Shown here one piece after another: positions 22,691-32,439 of a DNA stretch of 64,000 nt (position 1 is its first letter; the number at the start of each line of letters is the position of its first letter). This DNA comes from Atriophallophorus winterbourni (lineage: Eukaryota; Platyhelminthes; Trematoda; Plagiorchiida; Microphallidae), in the NCBI GenBank assembly GCA_013407085.1, contig JACCGJ010006066.1:62001-126000 (forward strand). The letters are read 5' to 3'. The position numbers and the translations under genes are program-made. The notes below the pieces were generated by a model. The model saw nothing but the letters and a program-made list of their open reading frames with translations, was not told where the DNA came from and made no database searches.

Positions 22691-24085
22691 CATTTTATTC
22701 AAATAAATAAATAAATGAATAAATAAATAAATTTTATTCTTGAAAATCCAAGGCATGTTAAACATGATCAATAATTTCCAAAAGCTTTGTACAATCAGGT
22801 TATAGGATGTACATTTGCAAAAACAATTTGTTCAAGGTCATTTGTTTCAGCGGAATTTAACGTTCAATAAATATAAAGGAAACGGTATTTAAAGTTGTTT
22901 CCAGGTATTCGGTACGTGATCTGATATATTACGAAAACACAGCTATTGCAAGGAAAAGTCTATAATGTTTCCGGCCACACTGATGATCAATGGATAAGGT
23001 CCATCAAAGATGCGCGAAGAATCTCTATTGTTGATGTTCCAAACATTTTCATTTTGATTGTTGTAAATAGATTGATGTTTCCTCACCATGAGCCGTTTCC
23101 TTGTCCGCTAGGCGAAAGTGGTTTATTCCACTAGTTTGATGTCTGGGGGCCAGTTTCATTTTTGTGCGAATTGAGAATTTCGCTGTGGAGAAAAAACTCA
23201 GAGGCGAGAGAATGTTGTTTAGAACGATATGAACGTTTATTTAATATCAATAACCAGGAATGCCATTATTATATAAATCATCAGGTAGAACATTTAAATT
23301 AAGTAGATTGCGAATTTTATCAACGGTAAGAAATGAAGCTAGATGTTATTTGAATTCATTTAAAGAGGAACTGTCTTATATATTTTGAAAGAAGATTCCA
23401 CAGTTTAGCATATTTACTCAAGAAGAAACTGTTCCTCACTTAAGTACGAAACCTTGGTAACTTGATATTTTTTTTCACTGTTTCTCAAGCTATATTTAGA
23501 ATCATGCCGTATATGAATATTCGAACGTATTCCTATATTATCCGTTGACAGTATTTTAAAGAATAAGATGAGGTTATGCTTAAGTCTGCAAAAACATAGA
23601 GGATCGAGTTTAGGTTGTATACCTCTTTCTCTATAGGATAGTTTGGTGGTATAACCGATTATTGATTTTGAGAAAGAACGTTGTATCTTTTCTAGAACTA
23701 TGCTATCGGTTTTATTTATATTAGTATATATTATGTTACAATAGTCAAAGATAGAAATGGTGAATAATTTATACATTTCTAGTTTACAATGAGGCTGAAT
23801 TATATATCTGTGTATAGTATTCATACTTTGTCTGGCTTTAGTAATAAGGTGGCCTATCTGTTCGTTGAAAGTGAGTGATGAAGAATATCGAAATCCTAAA
23901 TCACGCGTGCTGTCAATCATTTGAATTGCGTTATTGTTTAGAAGGATTGAGTTATTTTGTATCGTGCATCTTATTGGCATAAAATTAGATTTTGCTGTTT
24001 AGAACGTTAGACCATTATTTTTTGGCAAATCTGCAAGTGCAGCTAAATTATTGTTTAGTCGAGCTATATAAGTTTGTGCTTGATG
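22691..24085 (-). mobile_element. LINE-B fragment (inverted, 5'-truncated) inside LINE-C
   Basis: The left edge is a TAAA/AATA-rich microsatellite (about 22700-22732) followed by inverted LINE-B terminal sequence (22733-22770). This is the element's 3' end. The RT C-terminus lies at 23414-23980 on the minus strand (DLGFRYSSSLTFNEQIGHL, FDYCNIIYTNINKTD, QRSFSKSIIGY). 22771-23413 is its 3' UTR and decayed C-terminal coding sequence. The 5' border is near 24085, where the LINE-C RT resumes. Confidence 0.7.
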
Positions 24086-25013
24086 ATCCGTAGAAAATTG
24101 CCAAATTCTCCAAAAAGATCTCAAAGCAATTCACAATTGGTCCTTGCGGAACTGCTTATCATTCAACATCCAAAAATGTAAAATGTTGAACGTCTTTGAA
24201 TCATTCGAATTCACATACTCTCTGGGATCTCAGCAACTTTCATGAGTTACTGAAGAGAAAGACCTGGGCGTGTGAATTAGCAGTAACCTGAAGTCTTAAC
24301 GGCAATGTTCTGTTGTATACAAAGTGTCCTGCAAAATCTTAGCATTGCTCAGAAGTATCTTTGGTCGTTTTTCAAAGCAGATACTCCCACGTATAATCAA
24401 CACCTATATCAGACCAACAATGTAGTATGCTGTTTGAGCATGGTCCCCATGGTTACAAAAGGACATGACCTTGCTGCAACGGGTATACCACCGTGCTACA
24501 AAATTGGTGACCGGTCTATACAACAGGCCATACGAGGAGCGGATTGCAATATTAAACCTCTTTGACTTTTCGTACCGTCGTCTTAGGGATGGCTTGATCC
24601 TGCTTTTCAACATTCTGCATACAATGGATCACCCACTTGAACACCTGTTTCATCTGCAAGAAGCACGTGGTAGCAGATCGCATGGCTACAATTTAATTAT
24701 TCCACACTCCAGATCAAATTGTCGAAGGGTTTTTTTGCTGTCAGAGTCTGTTTACTATGGAACTCCGTGCCACCACCTACCATTTGCGCAACAACCCTGA
24801 ACATGTTCAAGGCTGAACTTGACAAGTATATGTTGACCAAACCCACCCTTGCACCTGAATACACGTGCTGACTTTCCATATGTATAAAACATTTGTGTTC
24901 TTTTTATGAATTCCCTATATTATTATTCTGTACTTACTGTTAAGTATTTGCTTTTCGGACCATTAAAACTTTGAATTACTTTGAATTGAATTACTGCGCT
25001 TGTGTACTAAATG
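24086..25013 (+). pseudogene. LINE-C ORF2, RT C-terminal part and 3' end
   Basis: The reading resumes in broken frames: LQKDLKAIHNWSLRNCL, IQKCKMLNVFESFEF, VTEEKDLGV. It continues with RVYHRATKLVTGLYNRPYEE and RIAILNLFDFSYRRL at 24465-24800, the usual CR1-type RT C-terminus. After about 24890 comes a 3' UTR with a doubled ACTTTGAATT-like unit (24966-24988). The last bases before the target repeat ATTT (25014-25017) are not part of an obvious tail. Confidence 0.7.
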
Positions 25014-25440
25014 ATTTACTGTACTGCAGTAAAAACTGCATCACCTACGCAATACACGAACAGAAGCTGAATGCTTTCTATTTACGAAGCATCCGTCGTA
25101 TCTTGAACTTATCGTAGATGGACAGAGTGACTAATTCTGAATTGCTTTCAAAAGCTGGTCTACAGATTATGTTCACCATACTATGATAGCTTGGTCATGT
25201 CTACAGAATTGAAAATGGTCGTATTCCGAAAGATATATTATAGGGTGTGTTGCAATTACGAAGTCCACTATTGGGCTGATCGCACTTGCGGTACAAAGCC
25301 GTTTGCAAAAGATATGCGAAATCTCTTGACATCGGTCCGAAGATTTAGGGAGACCTTGCTTTTGCTCACATTGAAGGCAAAGCGTAGAGCATTGTCTACA
25401 TGCTAGGGAGGAGCAGATATAGCTATTGACTGCTTAACGC
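25014..25440 (+). mobile_element. RTE-type LINE, fragment 3 of 3 (C-terminal domain)
   Basis: This is the third piece of the split RTE copy. It reads LLYCSKNCITYAIHEQKLNA, then FYLRSIRRILNLSW, MDRVTNSELLSKAGLQ, LGHVYRIENGRIPKDIL. These are the C-terminal motifs of RTE-clade ORF2, including the IPKD segment. The order of the three pieces (1-622, 11038-11508, 25014-25440) is colinear with RTE ORF2 with no overlap. Frame breaks and stops abound. Confidence 0.8.
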
Positions 25441-25639
25441 AGTCGGGTTCTGGCAATCTTAGAGATCATTGCGGGAGAGATTGTTCCTCCCGAATCAGAC
25501 TATTTCGCAATTAAATTAGCTGTAGAACATAAAAATTCGTGCGAATGTGAGGTACATTTATGGTGGACATCGACAAAATGTTGCCCCAAACAAGAAGAAA
25601 ATGAAATATATTTAGTCAACTAGAATGGAAAATCTATGT

Positions 25640-26860
25640 GAACCTCATTAAAAACGAAGATTGAACTGAATTGTTCATTTCAGTTAATTTTATTATAATC
25701 TCAGGAATCTTTCAAAATTAAATAGCGAAGTTACTAGAAGTATCCACTACTAAACATGTTAGACACCCACGACAGAGTAAAGGTTATTAGACAGAGAAGC
25801 ATATTGCATACTTAATATAACGTGCCTGCAATAAGCATGACCTCTTTCCTTTTCTGCTTGCGTACGAACTATCTGACACATTTGTAGAGACCTTAAACCA
25901 CAAAGTGTTTTCTTATGAGCGCAAAGCACTCAAATCCCGTGAAAAGCAGGAATCTTTATGTAAATTATTCAGCGCTAGAACATTGGGAACTTTGGATAGC
26001 ATAAGCTACATCATTTAACAAAATCCATCTGGAGATGAGTGCACAGTCATAAGTGAGCCTTATGCTATTTTTAGTAATTTCTTGTATTTTTCAGCGCATC
26101 GTCTAATAAAGAATCTTATACTGATTAAAACGCACCCTTCATACGATACGTCAGACGTCATTACAATTGAACACTCTGACATACGTCAAGTTTGTGAGAT
26201 TGTTGCAATCTCCTACAAACCTGAAGAAATGGGTTTCCTACAATCAATTTGCAAAATGGTATCTGACGACATCTTCTTAATACTACTTAATCTTTTCAAA
26301 TCATTCATCAAATCAGAAAGCTTGCCCATATAATAGAAACATTCATTTGTTATATCTATGCACAAGTCCGGATCACTATATATGGTTACCAATAATCTAC
26401 CTAATACACACACATCATTTCCATCTAGAATATTTGAGGAGCTAGGCAGGCAGGCCACTCTGGCAAACCTAAGTCCAAACTATTTCCTATAAAACCGGCA
26501 CGGATTTCTCACCAGATAATCTTGCTTCACTTGTCAACTAGAGTTTCTTAATTACGTAACACGATCACTGAATACAAGCCTAGGAGGGATTGTTGTATTC
26601 ACTGATATTACTAAAACCTTAGACAGGGTCCCGCGTGATCTACTCCTCGTAAAATTATCCGCCACAACACATTGTGAGATCTTTTTGTTTGGAGGTGATA
26701 TAAAAGTTGCTATAACCTTCCTATCTAACCAAAATGGCGACTGTATATCGAAATTAAACCAAGATATGCATGCTCAACTTCAAAAAAGATTTCGAAACGG
26801 TCTTGAGTTTTCCATCAATAAATCTACTTTCATAAATTATAAATTATATTACAAAAATCC
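25640..26860 (+). pseudogene. LINE-B copy 3, badly decayed ORF2
   Basis: Broken frames follow the LINE-B ORF2 order. A linker has STTKHVRHPRQSK and KHDLFPFLLAYELSD. RT entry reads ITIEHSDIRQVCEIVAISYK and PEEMGFLQSICKMVSDDIF. Decayed motif A reads IVVFTDITKTLDRVP in shifted frame. Then comes the degenerate FGGDIKVAITFLSNQNGD (26685-26780), where the catalytic FADD has become FGGD. The SGVIQG motif is deleted. This is an older copy of the same family. Confidence 0.7.
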
Positions 26861-27075
26861 TCAAGCTTGCCCCTAAACCACCTACAAGGGGAAATTCTAT
26901 GAAACTTCGTAAGAGTAGGCCCAGGTTGCTGGCACGTGAGCACTTTTTCAATAACCTAGTGGTCACCTTCTGGAACAAGCTCCCAGATTTTATAGTTAGC
27001 CTCCCAAATGTGTTGAGCTTTAAAAGGGAATTAGACGTTAAAAGGTCTACCATATTTCTGCACATTGTTTAATAA
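26861..27075 (+). pseudogene. CR1-like RT C-terminal remnant
   Basis: The 200 bp read KLRKSRPRLLAREHFFNNLV and VTFWNKLPDFIVSLPNVLSF, then FKRELDVKRSTIFLHIV before TAA. This matches the last 60-70 residues of CR1-type ORF2 proteins, but it belongs to none of the other families in this window at close range. It is 5'-truncated. Confidence 0.65.
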
Positions 27076-27104
27076 AAACTATAAAATACAAAAAACATTG
27101 TTAC

Positions 27105-27200
27105 ATTTTTTCTCATATCTTTCTAAGCCTGAGCAACCTGACAACAAGTTAACCCACATGCAGTCTATGACTGTGTTTCACTTTGCATTGACTAGGCTAT
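27105..27200 (-). repeat. SINE-A fragment
   Basis: The sequence from TCTTTCTAAGCCTGAGCAAC to CTTTGCATTGACTAGG is a diverged inverted match to the left module of SINE-A (compare 46905-46995). The remaining 27200-27340 shows nothing recognisable. Confidence 0.5.
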
Positions 27201-27339
27201 TGATTTCATACACCATACATTGTGAGGTCAGTGGTCCCGTCTACCTCCAGACAGCATACAACTCCTTTGAGAACACAGAAGGCGAAATCATTGCCATCCT
27301 CCTGTCCTCCAAAGGCTCCATGGTAAAAAGTTAAAGAAA

Positions 27340-28267
27340 ATAGGGGTGTTCACATTAGCCCGACTAAGGAAGTTCGCGCTTAAGCTCGAGAAGTCCACCA
27401 TTTAGGAAAAGTGGTTGCTGAGCTGCAAGCCAGAAACCAAGTTAGCTCAACACGGACTAAAAATGTCCTGATTTTAACGAAGGTTGAGCGTTTTATCCGA
27501 GAATCAAAGGCTCGTAAGTACAGCGATCGGAGAAAGGTTATCGACCTACTCCGTGCTCCAGGCATGAGACCGACTACTCCGCTGAAGCGAGTTCATAGGG
27601 TCGGGAAATGGAGGGGTGGCCCAAATGACGCATCTACCAGATCGACGCGGCCAATCGTAGTCGAATTCACAAAGCAATGTGATCGCGACTAATTCCTTTC
27701 GAAAGCAGAGAAACTTAACTGCGTCGAAAGAAAATGCATCGTGCAACCTGACACCCCGGCACACCTGAAAACTTTTAGCCCAATTAGAGCTAGAAAGTCA
27801 AAGTTAGCTGTTACTCGTAGTTCACCAAATTCGCTCCAGAGTCGAAGCTAAGGAAATGACAACAGTTTGGCGATGACGCTGACACAGGAGAATTATACTC
27901 CAACATTGAAGTGCGCCACTGTCGTGCTTCGTCCTTTAGAGGATGAATCGTGGATGAGTTGTACTGACTCAGACCACGAAGATGGAACTAGATGCCAGAA
28001 GTTGTCGTCTGCTTCAAAAACGAATGCTGTATCTATTGATGAAATTCAGCCTTCAAAAAACGCGAAGCAGCCTCGGGCATTACACCCGAGGACAAAGAGC
28101 TCTCAGGTAGCCCTAACACCGGAAGTCTGGCGCCACATGATAGTGCTCTTCTAATCTATACAAACGCTTGTAGCATTAGAAATAAATGAGCTAAACTCCT
28201 CTGTAGAGTTGGCAACACCCACTACAAAATTGTGGGTGTCACGGAATCATGGTTGTCTCATGATGAC
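27340..28267 (+). mobile_element. LINE-A copy b, part 1 (ORF1 C-terminus and start of ORF2)
   Basis: This is a 5'-truncated LINE-A. It keeps the ORF1 C-terminal domain (27411-27692: TRTKNVLILTKVERFIRESK, RVHRVGKW, RPIVVEFTKQCDRD) and a decayed ORF1 end (27867-28154). The beginning of ORF2 reads GVTESWLSHDD, the endonuclease ETWL-type motif. It is cut at 28267 by the BEL element. The reading resumes exactly at 32440 (HIPALIADRFSAVRSDR) once one copy of ATGAC is removed. Confidence 0.85.
28263..28267 (+). repeat. 5-bp target site duplication ATGAC, left
   Basis: ATGAC immediately precedes the TG of the left LTR and is repeated at 32435-32439 right after the CA of the right LTR. A 5-bp duplication is usual for BEL/Pao integrases. 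Confidence 0.95.
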
Positions 28268-28729
28268 TGTAAATGTGAATTTCACATTTAAGTTTAGTAA
28301 ATTTTGGCCTGCCTGGATTCCAATTATTTTGTGCTTCTATCGAATTGTACACATTTATTTTTTGTTGCTAACATTTACTTTTCTGAAAGATTCCTGACTT
28401 CGTACTTCCCCTTCTTATTTTGTTTTAATCTTTCCCGCCATTTTGTTGGTTCGCAATTTACTTGATTGGACTTGCGCCATATTTTCCGCCCATAGACGCT
28501 CTTAGTTGTTATTGAAATTTATCCCGGATCTTCAGTGTTGAGGTATTTTGTATATTATTGTATATTTGTTTTAGTACCGCATTTTATAGAGCAATTGTTT
28601 GCAAATATATTGGTTTTGCATTGATTGGACAATTCTGCGCGTATCTCTAACCGGGTTTGGAATCGAGTATAGAAAGCAATTACGAGCAATTTGGATATCG
28701 TCCCTAAAAGTACTCTATTGTACTTTACA
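28268..28729 (+). repeat. BEL/Pao left LTR
   Basis: The LTR begins TGTAAATGTGAATTTCACAT and ends TACTCTATTGTACTTTACA. The start contains a perfect palindrome AAATGTGAATTTCACATTT. The end is followed at once by coding sequence instead of a primer-binding site. Confidence 0.95.
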
Positions 28730-30896
28730 ACTTAAGCGAAATGGACTGTGCTTCCGGTGCCTTAAAGGTAACCATAGAATCGCAGACTGCAAATCGCAAC
28801 AACTTTGTCGATTAGATGGTTGTAGTAAAGCCCATCACTATCTCCTTCATACGTCTACTAACAATGTTGAAAAGGCGACAGAAGAAATAGCTCAGGTGTG
28901 TAACTCCTATAGCTTAGCTTCTAATGGCGTACATCTTGGTTTCGTCCCAGTTAGGCTGGTGGGTCCACGCGGTTCGGTGTCTACTTACGCCTTTCTTGAC
29001 AACGGATCGGACTGCACCTTACTTGACAGGGATTTATTGGAGCCACTAGGACTTGAATCGAGAAAAATTAAGCTGAGCATCTCCAGTTTACATGGCTCCA
29101 AGACAATAACTTGTGGGCAAACCAATGTAAAGCTATCCTCACTAGACAATAAATTCAATTGTGTGATCGAGCACTTAATTGTTGTGAACAGACTGCCTGT
29201 CAGTCGTGTTGATATTCCCAAGATCGATATTAATCGATGGCCTCATCTTGAAGGAGTTTCACTGGAATCCCTCAGGTCGAGTCGCGTGGGCAGTCTCATA
29301 GGTTGTGATGTTCCGGATGTGCATTGCGGTTCGGAACATAAACTTGGAAAAGAACGAGAACCGTTTGCAATCAAGACGCCATTGGGTTGGGTTTTGAGAG
29401 GGCCAACGGGTCAACATGACATGTCACCTCGTCGCGTCAACGCGATCCTACAAGAACATCCGAGCACCGAGACATTGTTGACACAGTTGTATGACTCAGA
29501 ATTTATAGATCCTGGAGACTCTGAGGCACCACATCCCTCTCTCGACGATGTCAGAGCACAACACGAAGTGGAGTCATCACTTCGCCTGGTCGATGGTCAC
29601 TACGAAATAGGGGTGCCATGGAGTTGTACGTTACTTAATTTGCCAGACAATTATCATTTGGCGCGAATGGGGATAAGCAGCTTAGGCCGTAAGCTAATGC
29701 AGGATCAATCACTTCGAGATCGTTATATCAATCCCAAAAGGCCGGAAAAGCAGCGAATCTTTTCCGGCTGCGCAGCTGAATTTAGAGGAATTTCCTTGAA
29801 CGATGTGCTGCTTCAAGGGCCGGATATTGTGAACAGTCTCACGAGTGTCCTTCACAGGTTCCGTCGATACCAAGTAGCTCTGTGTGCTGATATTGAAGAT
29901 ATGTTTCTGCAAGTTCGCTTGCCCGAAAGGGATAAATGGGCTTTCAGCACCCTTTGTTGGAAAGACGATAAGCCTGATGAGAATCCTGAGGTCTATGAAT
30001 GGAACGTGCATCCGTTTGGAGCAAAATCTTCGCCATTCTGCGCTAACTACGCACTTAGCAGGATTTCCGATGAACATATCGATGGGTTCGATCATGGAAT
30101 AGAAAAGGGGTTATTGAAACAACTCTATGTAGATGACTTTCTCGGTTCTAGGAATTCAGTCGAGCAAGCAAACGCCATCGTTTCAAGCTTGCCTGAACTT
30201 CTCGCAAAGGGTGGTTTCCAGCTAGCAAAGTGGTCATGCAACAGAAAGGAAGTGTTGTGTGATGTAAGTCCAGAGTCAACATCCACGTCGATGAATAATT
30301 TTCTCTTTGGAGAATCCGTTGAGCGAACTTTGGGTGTTAAGTGGAATTTGAACAGGGATGTTTTCGTGTTTGACATGCGAGAACCTGTTAGTCATCCTAC
30401 CAGAAGATCACTTCTTGCATACATAGCATCAATTTTTGACCCCTTGGGTTTTGTGGCTTCTGTATTGCTTTTGGGAAAATTAGTTCTACAGGAGGCGTGC
30501 CGAAACAAGGTAGGCTGGGATACAAACTTAGATGGAATTATGTTGACTAATTATAACAAGTGGTTAGCCCTGCTCACCATAATTGCAAATCTAGAAGTGC
30601 CACGTTGCCTCATACCTAATATCTGCAATTACACGCGATTTGAGTTACACCTGTTTTCCGACGCATCAGAATCCAGTTATGGTGTGGTCGCGTATCTTTG
30701 CGTTGAACAGACACATGGCTCACGTCAATGTCGCTTTCTCTGCGGTAAATCACGCGTGGCCCCCATTAAGTTTATAACTATACCCCGTCTGGAGTTAACA
30801 ACAGCACTTGTAGCTAGCAAACTATCATCTCAACTTGTTTATGAATTAGACTTGTCATTGAGTCACGTGACTCTGTGGACCGATTCGGGGGGGTAG
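28730..30896 (+). pseudogene. BEL/Pao gag-pol remnant: zinc knuckle, protease, RT, partial RNase H
   Basis: One frame runs open from inside the LTR (28599) to TAG at 30894-30896. From the left it shows a CCHC knuckle (CFRCLKGNHRIADC, from 28749) and a second Cys/His group. The aspartic protease follows with active-site D-N-G-S (Asp codon 28998-29000), then DVPDVHCG and PLGWVLRG, typical of BEL protease/RT spacers. The RT has ADIEDMFLQVRL and WNVHPFGAKSSPFCANYAL, with catalytic YVDD at 30126-30137, and ASIFDPLGFVAS follows. RNase H has LFSDASESSYGVVAY and stops just after LWTDS. The frame has no internal damage, which agrees with the young LTRs. The missing parts are whole blocks lost by deletion, not decay. 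Confidence 0.92.
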
Positions 30897-31971
30897 TAGA
30901 CAAGTAGAAAGTAATCAGGATGTTGATCATTGATGATGGCGCATAACACAGCATATACCCCGGAGACAAATTGGATTATGGTTATAGATACTTCGGGTTA
31001 TTAGAAAATGTTGCCATGACGTATTGTGGACATGTGCACTATTCATACATTGTGAAATTTTGAAAGTTTCATATGAGAAATGCATTATGGCTGGCCCTTG
31101 TCGATCGTTACATATCATGCTTTCATAACCGGGACAGTGTAACAGGTTGTCAAAGATTGTTCCAGCCATTAGTCGCCAAAAGCTCCTTATCCTATAAAAA
31201 AATATCGCAGGCCATGATACATACGCTATGCGTGATGTATTCATTGTATACAGCCACGGAGCACTTGCACATGCATGTTAGCATCCGGCGATAATGGACT
31301 AAGGAGCATACAACTACATGCGTGATGCATCCTTTGAGACCCATGATCATCACAAACACGTAAATACGTGTTGGTCCAAGTCCAACTGGATAATGGTTGC
31401 GCGGCTGAAGCCAGGACAACCTGACACCTGCATGCGCCAGTGCGAATGGCCGAACGTGACAAAGGTGCCTCCTATGCTTTGCTCATGCAACTTAAATTAC
31501 TTTGGCAACATTTGACAATATAGAGGGCTCGTGAATGCAAATTTTAAAAGGTTTCCATAGAACAATGACTTCCGTTGTGGAATATTAAGCAGCTACGGCC
31601 CATAGCGCATGTGCTATTGACATGCAAATTGCTTATAGATGGTTTGGGCTTATTGTCTCCGGAAACTAAGCCAGCAGCACATGACAATTGCTTATGAGGT
31701 ACAAGTCTTGTGTGGTTATGCCCATGCCTTGATGATTGACATGCTGTTTCTACTTTCTCGCAGGTAAAAAATTACATTGTGGTCATCTATTTTTGTAAAT
31801 TTCAACTACTAATGAGTAGTTAACAATTTTGTACATAGTCTCATTGTAGCATTTTTAGAATTGGCAAAATATACGGTAGATAGGAACGTTTGTCTACTTA
31901 TTCAAAGTATAGCGAACTATGGAGATGTGTTTATTAATATGTTTTGAAGCTGAGTGGCTTCCGGGGGGCAG
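30897..31971 (+). other. BEL/Pao 3' internal region without recognisable coding
   Basis: A run of seven G at the RNase H breakpoint (30886-30892) precedes 1.07 kb with only short frames. No integrase zinc finger or DDE motif is visible. It may be an untranslated 3' region, or rearranged sequence fused in when the integrase was lost. The last bases (CCGGGGGGCAG) look like a polypurine tract next to the right LTR. Confidence 0.5.
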
Positions 31972-32434
31972 TGTAAATGTGAATTTCACATTTAAGTTTA
32001 GTAAATTTTGGCCTGCCTGGATTCCAATTATTTTGTGCTTCTATCGAATTGTACACATTTATTTTTTGTTGCTAACATTTACTTTCCTGAAAGATTCCTT
32101 ACTTCGTACTTCCTCTTCTTATTTTGTTTTAATCTTTCCCGCCATTTTTGTTGGTTCGCAATTTACTTGATTGGACTTGCGCCATATTTTCCGCCCATAG
32201 ACGCTCTTAATTGTTATTGAAATTTATCCCGGATCTTCAGTGTTGAGGTATTTTGTATATTATTGTATATTTGTTTTAGTACCGCATTTTATAGAGCAAT
32301 TGTTTGCAAATATATTGGTTTTGCATTGATTGGACAATTCTGCGCGTATCTCTAACCGGGTTTGGAATCGAGTATAGAAAGCAATTACGAGCAATTTGGA
32401 TATCGTCCCTAAAAGTACTCTATTGTACTTTACA
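31972..32434 (+). repeat. BEL/Pao right LTR
   Basis: It has the same 462-463 bp sequence as 28268-28729, differing at about four bases plus one T insertion, and ends TTTACA. The flanking ATGAC follows at 32435-32439. Confidence 0.95.
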
Positions 32435-32439
32435 ATGAC
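32435..32439 (+). repeat. 5-bp target site duplication ATGAC, right
   Basis: This is the second copy of the target site. Joining 28267 to 32440 restores the LINE-A reading through the endonuclease. Confidence 0.95.

Larger units (their letters stand above)
28268..32434 (+). mobile_element. BEL/Pao LTR retrotransposon, internally deleted, young
   Basis: The provirus-like element is 4.2 kb, with LTRs at both ends (462 and 463 bp, TG...CA), ATGAC duplications outside them, and a G-rich polypurine-like tract (31963-31971) before the right LTR. Comparing the LTRs by eye I count about four substitutions and one indel. The interior holds gag zinc knuckle, protease, RT and the start of RNase H. Most of gag, the primer-binding site, the rest of RNase H and the integrase are missing, so it cannot transpose alone. 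It was inserted into the endonuclease region of LINE-A copy b. Confidence 0.93.

Noticed and set aside
30897..31970. Integrase of the BEL/Pao element
   Set aside because: I looked for the HHCC finger and DDE spacing in all forward frames and saw only short frames without these motifs.
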